The notes beneath the pieces are model-generated. The model was not told where the DNA came from. It saw only the letters and a program-made list of their open reading frames with translations, and did not search any database. From Heterocephalus glaber (taxonomy: Eukaryota; Chordata; Mammalia; Rodentia; Bathyergidae): DNA of 64,000 nt. The number at the start of each line of letters is the position of its first letter. Position 1 is the stretch's first letter. The DNA is taken from the NCBI RefSeq assembly GCF_000247695.1, contig NW_004624844.1, positions 1,040,749-1,104,748 of the forward strand, given 5' to 3'. A program made the translations under genes and the position numbers. Shown piece after piece: positions 58,405 through 64,000 of this stretch.

Positions 58405-58454
58405 TTAGATGGCTCTTGTGCTCACTTCGGCAGCACATATATTAGATGGCTCTT
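58405..58454 (+). pseudogene. Tailless U6 snRNA retrocopy (5' 24-26 nt) with target duplication
   Basis: 58418-58441 reads GTGCTCACTTCGGCAGCACA then TATA. It matches nucleotides 1-24 of U6 snRNA with a single G-to-A change at position 7. It is flanked by an exact 13-base direct repeat, TTAGATGGCTCTT, at 58405-58417 and 58442-58454. There is no U6 body, no poly(A) and no upstream PSE or TATA of a real U6 gene. The next two bases (TT against U6 CT) could also belong to U6, which would shorten the duplication to 11 bases and give a TT/AGAT nick site. Confidence 0.88.
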
Positions 58455-58894
58455 GACTGTGCCACCTCCTTGGCAGATTTTCTGATCTGTAGACTTCACA
58501 AAAGAATGACAGAGGAAATTCTGGGATTCCTCTGGATAGTCAAAAAATGAAAGTTTTCACTAGCAAGTACTTCTAATAGTTGAGGCAATTATTTTTGCTG
58601 TCAACTACTACTATGCTCTAGAGATGAGACTGTGGTAACTGCTATTTTAAAAGATATTTTTATAGAAACATGCTGCAATAAGAAAGTAAGAAACTATAGC
58701 AATTGTTTACAAAAGGTGATTTAAGGTTAAAAGGGCTTTCTGAAAGTAATCACTACTTGCAATAAAAAGGATACTAGTTAGACAGGAGGCACCAGAGCAG
58801 CATTTCCCATTTTAATGTGACTTCCGCACTGATGGTGGTGCCTTTAACTTTACTTTGTTCCCGGAAAATGAGCAGAAGCAGCAGGGCACCAGGA

Positions 58895-58990
58895 TTACGA
58901 CCAGAGCCAGCTCCCTGAGTCGAATCCTGACTATGATCCTCATTGGCTGTATGACCCACAGTCACTTTACCTCTCATCCCGACTTCCACT
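58895..58990 (+). mobile_element. MIR element
   Basis: ACCAGAGCCAGCTCCCTGAG, TCGAATCCTGACTATGATCC, GGCTGTATGACCCACAGTCA, CTTTACCTCT follow the MIR 5' half and core. Confidence 0.8.
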
Positions 58991-60138
58991 CCTTAACAGG
59001 GCCTGGCTGCCACTCAGAGTAGGGTGATATGCCAGAACTTTTCTTTTAAATCCTTTTTGCTTAAGCTCATTCACATTGGCTTCAATGATTAGAACATTAA
59101 AGGGGTCAGAACTAAGACAAGTGCCCTTCCTTAGCCACCTCCCCTTCTCAGGAATCTACCTTGGTATCTATCAACTGCTGAGGAAGCAATCTATTCAGTT
59201 CCCACACCTTCACGTGAAAAAAGATGCCACCTCATGTGTTGCCAGGCAGCTTCTATGATATAAGAGACCTCAAGTATGCCATGACAGTGCACACTTGGGG
59301 TGAGAGGATGGACAGAAAGGGGAAAGTGTCTCCACACCACTCCCGGGCCAAATGTTATACTTCCTGACTCAACACATTTTATACACTGGGGCCTCCATAG
59401 CCTTCTAAAGAAAGATACCCCTCCCCTGTGTGTAACAGGAGTTGGAAGGAGTTCCATTTGGGTGTTTGTGAAGACAGTGGCACACAAGAAAGACATTACA
59501 ATTTTGCCTTAAGATACAGGCCTGTGGTCGGAACATGGCCTGCCATCCCTAATGGAGAAGAGCCTGAAGTCCCCAGAGTTTATTTTCTATCAGAAGAGCA
59601 CATAGGCTTCATCCTGAATGCTAACCCAGCCAGTTGGTAGTTTGCACTTTATAAATGTTATGGAGTAACAGGCCCACTTTATTCTTGGCAGAGGAAAAAG
59701 TACCATTTGAAATAGTTTCATAAATCATGGATTAAGCAAGTTGTTAGTAACTTATAAACCCAAATCCCCTGATTTGTTTAGTTTTTGAAAGTAGAATAAA
59801 ACCACACAAATCCCATACCTTCAATACAGCCACAAGACAAACTTTTACCTTTATATTTCCTAAAGTAGAAAATATAAACCCCATGCTATTTCTATAATTC
59901 TCTCCTTAAATCATTACAGACAACACAGGTGGCTCTAGGAGGAAAAATGGCACAGAAGGAAGAATAAGGAACAGGAAGCCTAAAACTGACCTAGAAGGAG
60001 AAAGCCACTCTAAGGGAAAAACCCTGGAGAAGAGTTACTACTACATGAAAAACCATGAAGCAGGGATCTGAAGTGTGCACCTGGGACTGAAGGAGGAAGT
60101 CCAGAGAAGGCAACAGTTCAAGGTGTGCTGGGAAATTC

Positions 60139-60590
60139 TGTGTGTCAACTCGCCTGGACCACATTTTGTCCAAACCCTTGGTCAAATATCATTTCTGGTA
60201 TGTGCAAGAAAGTGCTTCCTGAAGAGATCAGCTCTGGCAGACTGGCGAAAGCAGACTGCCCTCCCCTCAATGGGTGAACAACTTCTAACCTGTTAAGGAC
60301 CCAAACAGATCCAAAAGGGGGAGGAAGGTTGCATTCTCACTGCCTGACAGCTTCACTAAGACACTGGTCTGCTCCTGCTCTTGGACTGGAACTTAACACC
60401 ACTAATGCTCCTGGCTCCTTACAGTAAAGCCCTTCCTGAATCCCAGCTTACAGATGGCAGATCATCGGGCAGCTAACCTCCATAATAATGTCAGCAAACT
60501 TCTTATTATAGATCCCACTCTAGACAGGGAGGGGGATAGAGATCTCTACCTATTGGTTTTATTGTTCTGTGGAACCCTGACTAATACAAA
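60139..60590 (+). mobile_element. MLT2-type ERVL solitary LTR
   Basis: Runs from TGTGTGTCAACTCGCCTGGA to GGAACCCTGACTAATACA, the two ends of MLT2 LTRs. Internal landmarks are AGCAGACTGCCCTCCCCTCA, CTCCTGCTCTTGGACTGGAA and CAGCTTACAGATGGCAGATC. Almost full length. No internal viral sequence on either side. Confidence 0.88.
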
Positions 60591-60692
60591 GGTAAAAGAG
60601 AGGAAAAAAGAAAGTGTGGAGTCTTTTTGGAAATTAGAATATGAAGGAAAAAGAGGCTAAAAATGAAATTTAATATTTTATAAGAACCCCAA

Positions 60693-60699
60693 ATATGGA

Positions 60700-60737
<38 letters not shown>

Positions 60738-61135
60738 ATGTGTGTGTGTTATTAACTTAACTGGACTAAGAGGCTCCTGGGGAGGTGATTGGATGATGGG
60801 GGTGCTACACTCCCCAGTGGATTCGTCCTCTGATGTTCACAGCTGAATATGCTGTTAGGATGTGCAGGCCAACTGCAGTGGGGCACTGGAGGGCCGCTGT
60901 GGAGGATGTACTCCTCACTGGCACTCTTCCCCTGTGCTCTGCTCCCTGGCCACCAAGAAGTGAGCCACTCTGCTCAACCACGCCCTTCCACCATGACCTC
61001 CCTGCCTTGGAGCCAGCTGGCCACAGACTGAAACCTTTGAACCTTTGAAACTGTGAGGCAAAATAAACCTCTCCTTCTTTACACTGGGAGTGTTAGGTGC
61101 TTCATTCCAGCAACAGAAAAGGTAATGGAAACGTA
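60693..61135 (+). mobile_element. Rodent MaLR-type LTR with CA expansion
   Basis: GGGGAGGTGATTGGATGATG, AACCTTTGAAACTGTGAGGC, AAAATAAACCTCTCCTTCTT (with a poly(A) signal) and CAGCAACAGAAAAGGTAATG follow the ERVL-MaLR LTR order. A long CA repeat sits in its 5' part. Confidence 0.8.
60700..60735 (+). repeat. (CA)n microsatellite followed by (TG)n
   Basis: About 18 CA units, then CTCATG and a short TGTGTGTG run, which could fold back on the CA run. Confidence 0.95.
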
Positions 61136-61309
61136 TATGTTTGCACACAAATTGTGTATTTGTGGGTATGATACACAATTCTCTTCTGCAAAAGTCGTAA
61201 GAGAGCCATGCAACAAATCATACTTTGCTACACTGACAGTGGAGGGCACCCTTCAATTAATACTTTCACAAGACCCAATAAAAAACAACAACCCTATGCA
61301 TAAAAATAA

Positions 61310-62180
61310 GTTATAGGCAATTTTCACTTATATAAAACTCTTAGGAAAAATGAAATCAGATCAAACAGATGAAAAGTATTCCAAGGAATCAAAAATAAAG
61401 ACTAATAAACATTCCAAACTGAATTATCTCTCTTTAAACAGCATTTGAGGATATGAAAAAACACCTTGAATCCAAAATTTAAAACTTAAAAACAATAGAA
61501 AAAAGCATAAAGAAATGAGAAAAGGTGACTGAACTTAGGAAAAAAAAACAGAAAAAATAGTCAAAGCTGTATCAAAAATTACTGTTAAAAATATTCAAAA
61601 ATAGATGCAAATAAAAATAAAAATCACTGAAAACACAAAAAGAATGAAAAGAAGGAAAATGAAATCATGAAGTAAAACTAGTCAAAGATAAAGTTGTTGA
61701 AATGGAAGCCAAAAAAAGAAGGTATAATTATGTATAACTGGAGTTCTTGTAGAAGAAATAAAACATTGGAATAAAACAAACATTTAAAACTAGAATCCGT
61801 GTTTGTTTCACAAGCAATGAACCTGATCCTACTATATAATAAAAACGTAGCAAGGAAAATTGACCTGCTATAATTAACTCTAAGACAGATCTCAGTAAAA
61901 ATAAGAGGGCCTTAAAAATAAGAGGGAATAATAACTCAGGAATTCCAGGCAAAAGAATCAAATATCTTGCAAGAGCAAGAAAATCGAGACTGGTATCAAA
62001 TTTCTCAAAAATAACATTAAAAGCAAGGCCACACAGTAAACAAGGAACCCAGAATTTTGTTTTCAGCCAACCTGTACTACAAAGATACAGAGAAACAATT
62101 TTAAATAGTCAATAATTCAGGGAAAAGTATGCCCATGAACTCTTTTTAAAAACCCAATAAAAATTACGCTTCATCTAACC
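61310..62180 (+). mobile_element. Old L1/HAL1-like fragment
   Basis: Very A-rich ORF1-like debris, with AGCAAGGCCACACAGTAAAC, CAGAATTTTGTTTTCAGCCA and AATAATTCAGGGAAAAGTAT in L1 ORF1 order. Weakly supported because of divergence. Confidence 0.45.
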
Positions 62181-62369
62181 AACAAGCAAACAGATTGATG
62201 GTTAAGGATTTAATATATTTAATTGTAGATATAAAAGTAAAAAGACAAGTTAACAAGACAAAATAGATTATCATGCAACTGAAAAAATGTAAAATAGAAA
62301 AAAATAAACTCAAAGGTTGTTAAAACAGCAATACACGAGAACTAACACATACCATTAAATACTAACAGA

Positions 62370-62458
62370 GCCGGCCAGGGATTTAGCTCAGTAGTTTCGC
62401 TGCCTGCTGCACAAGCTCAAGGACCGGAGTTTGATCCCCAGTACCAAAAAAAAAACAT
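62370..62458 (+). mobile_element. ID-variant SINE
   Basis: GCCGGCCAGGGATTTAGCTC, GCTGCCTGCTGCACAAGCTC, GTTTGATCCCCAGTACC and poly(A). Flanked by ACTAACAGAGC and ACTAACAAAGC. Confidence 0.93.
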
Positions 62459-62924
62459 TTCTAAAAACTAACAAAGCCCTCACCCTACTTAAGTAAAGAA
62501 ACAGGAACCAAAGGGGTTTTAGAAAGGCATAAACACAGAGAGTACCAAGAAGGTTAAAGAGGGATGAATATGACCAAAATGTATTATATGTATGCACGTG
62601 TAAGAAGAAAAAATGCATGAAGCAAAAAAACTGATGGGACAAACATGAAAAATAAACAATTACATTAGAAAAAAGATATAAACACATAGCTACAACAATA
62701 ATTAACAACAACAAAGCTTAAATATCCAAAGAAATGCTAAAAAGGACAAAAACAGCAAATTATAGCATAAGAAATATTTTTTAAATAATATACAATAAAA
62801 TACTATTCATAACATATGACCATATGGCAAATTGAGGCCAAATATAACATTCAAATAAACCAGTTTTAATGTGTCTCTTTTTTTAAAAAATGACCCAACC
62901 GCTGTATGCAAGAAATAACTACCA

Positions 62925-63182
62925 GATAGTAGTGCAAACTGCAATCCCAGCACTCTGGAGGGCTAAGACAGGAGTCGTTCCAAGGCCAGCCTTGGTAACC
63001 TAGTGACCTAGCAAGAGCCTGTCTCAAAATAAAATAGGGCCAGGGATTTAGCTCGCTGGTTCTGCCGCCTGCCTGGCAAGCACAAGGACCCAAGTTCGAT
63101 CCCCGGTACCAAAAAAAACCCAACAAAAATGGGATGGGGATGTAGCTCAGTATGAAGGCCCTGGGTTCAATACCCTATACTG
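62925..63182 (+). mobile_element. B1-dID dimer split by a younger ID SINE
   Basis: The B1-like half (GTGCAAACTGCAATCCCAGC to CTGTCTCAAAATAAAAT) ends at 63036. The ID half resumes at about 63128 (GGGATGGGGATGTAGCTCAG, GGCCCTGGGTTCAATACCC). An ID variant sits between them at the A-rich linker. Confidence 0.85.
63037..63117 (+). mobile_element. ID-variant SINE nested in dimer
   Basis: GGGCCAGGGATTTAGCTCGC, GCCGCCTGCCTGGCAAGCAC, GTTCGATCCCCGGTACC and poly(A). Less diverged than the dimer it interrupts. Confidence 0.94.
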
Positions 63183-63188
63183 CAAAGT

Positions 63189-63245
63189 CAGAAAGACAGA
63201 GAGACAGACAGACAGATAACCAGAGAGACAGAGACAGAGAGAACA
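63189..63245 (+). repeat. (GACA)n/(GAGACA)n simple repeat
   Basis: GAAAGACAGAGAGACAGACA and similar units, forming the tail of the dimeric SINE. Confidence 0.85.
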
Positions 63246-63429
63246 AAGACATACAGGGCAAACAGAAACAAAGGATACTGATTTTTATATTAAAAAATAA
63301 TTCAAGTCAAAAAGCCTTAAATATGACAGACAAGACACTAATGTTAAAAGTCACAATTCACAATAAAGACATGACAGTTGTGTACACCTAAGCATATATA
63401 ACAGAGCAACTACCTTTCAGAATTTTTTT

Positions 63430-63570
63430 TCCTTTGGTTTTTTGAGACAGGATCTTGCTGTGTGGTCCAGGCTGGCCTTGAGGTTGACCACAAACTCAGT
63501 GCAATCCTCCTGCCTCAGCCTCCCAAATGCTAAGATTACAGGCCTGAGCCACCACACCCAACCACAACAA
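63430..63570 (-). mobile_element. B1/7SL-derived SINE
   Basis: Minus strand: GAGACAGGATCTTGCTGTGT, GGTCCAGGCTGGCCTTGAGG, AATCCTCCTGCCTCAGCCTC, GATTACAGGCCTGAGCCACC. Confidence 0.92.
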
Positions 63571-63964
63571 CTACATTTTTTTTTTTTATAAGGGGAATAC
63601 ATGTAACTCCCAGCTGGTAGATGTTAGATATGCTGAGTTTGTGTTCCCCAAAGTTGAAGAATGAATTCTAGGGAACAATGGAGGATAAGAATAGGAAAAT
63701 TTGTTGGGGAATAGTAATGGAGAATAAGAATAGCTGCTGAGAGACAGGAGGGTTCCAAAAGGGTTGCCAATAAGCCTACTTCTCAAAGGTAGTTTTATAA
63801 AGCAAAATTATGAGGGTAGGTACAATGTGGGTAAAAACTATAATCAACCAATAAGATTACAAGTATAGTTGCTTAGGTAATACTGACCCAGTAGTAACAA
63901 GGGTATGTGGATGACATCATTAATCATGGCTGATAATCTGTAGTTTTAGTCTTAAATCTTCTCC

Positions 63965-64000
63965 CCCCCCCATTAAGTTTATTGGTACATTTTAGGTATA
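63965..64000 (-). mobile_element. L1 3' end, cut by window edge
   Basis: C(9) then TTTATTGGTACATTTTAGGT, the reverse complement of the terminal sequence of the L1 3' ends at 28.7 kb and 41.0 kb. The rest lies beyond the window. Confidence 0.75.

Larger units (their letters stand above)
47634..64000 (-). other. SESTD1: SESTD1 5' intron (upstream of first coding exon, partial)
   Basis: The acceptor at 47634-47640 shows that a non-coding exon lies further 5'. I found no CpG-rich region, promoter or obvious 5' exon before the right edge, so this whole stretch is probably intron. It carries MER20, many SINEs, three LTR types, a U6-derived retrocopy and old L1. Stretches without recognised content are 50860-52140, 52850-53390, 53490-55170, 57210-58400, 59000-60130 and 63575-63960. 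Confidence 0.7.

Noticed and set aside
58418..58441. Functional U6 snRNA gene
   Set aside because: Only the first 24-26 nucleotides are present and there is no PSE/TATA promoter or terminator.
63189..63245. CRISPR-like spaced repeats
   Set aside because: The (GACA)n tract is a simple repeat tail of a SINE, with no spacers, in a mammalian intron.
63700..64000. Promoter or 5' exon of SESTD1 near the right edge
   Set aside because: No CpG-rich stretch, TATA-Inr arrangement or splice donor with support; the 5' exon is probably further right.

Overview
The window is AT-rich nuclear DNA from a rodent. It carries a multi-exon vertebrate gene with GT-AG introns. The intervening DNA is full of rodent SINEs: tRNA-derived ID elements, 7SL-derived B1 monomers with the internal duplication, and B1-ID dimers. 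Eutherian-wide repeats are also present (MIR, L2, L1, ERVL/MaLR LTRs, hAT elements). I do not assign a species. The most abundant SINE is an ID variant with a distinctive A-to-B-box spacer, not the usual mouse, rat or squirrel ID spacer.

One gene occupies the window: SESTD1 (SEC14 and spectrin domain containing 1), on the minus strand. I placed eleven consecutive coding exons, from coding exon 1 at 47555-47633 (with the start codon) to coding exon 11 at 761-875. Every exon has AG/GT borders, and the reading frame is continuous across all ten junctions. Together they give 1282 coding bases, about 427 residues: the lipid-binding CRAL-TRIO/SEC14 domain (exons 1-5), a linker (exons 6-8) and the first spectrin-repeat region (exons 8-11). 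The C-terminal part lies beyond the left edge. The promoter and 5' non-coding exon(s) are expected beyond the right edge, because 47634-64000 has no CpG-rich stretch or recognisable promoter and reads as intron.

Layout: 1-760 intron 11; 876-19611 exons 10 to 6 with medium introns; 19726-33762 a 14 kb intron dominated by L1/HAL1-like debris and an LTR; 33763-47633 exons 4 to 1 with introns holding an assembly gap (37740-37839), L1 3' ends, an L2, a piggyBac remnant and a SPIN-like hAT MITE; 47634-64000 a 5' intron rich in LTRs and SINEs, with a minute U6-derived retrocopy.

The most unusual items are (i) an internally deleted piggyBac element with TTAA flanks, terminal inverted repeats and transposase C-terminal motifs, (ii) a 24-26 nt U6 snRNA 5'-end insertion with a 13 bp target duplication and no poly(A), (iii) a 90 bp SPIN/hAT-like MITE with an imperfect 8 bp target duplication, and (iv) two places where ID SINEs sit side by side at one target site. 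No undescribed gene system is supported. Apart from SESTD1, every longer open frame I examined is explained by a repeat or looks like chance.
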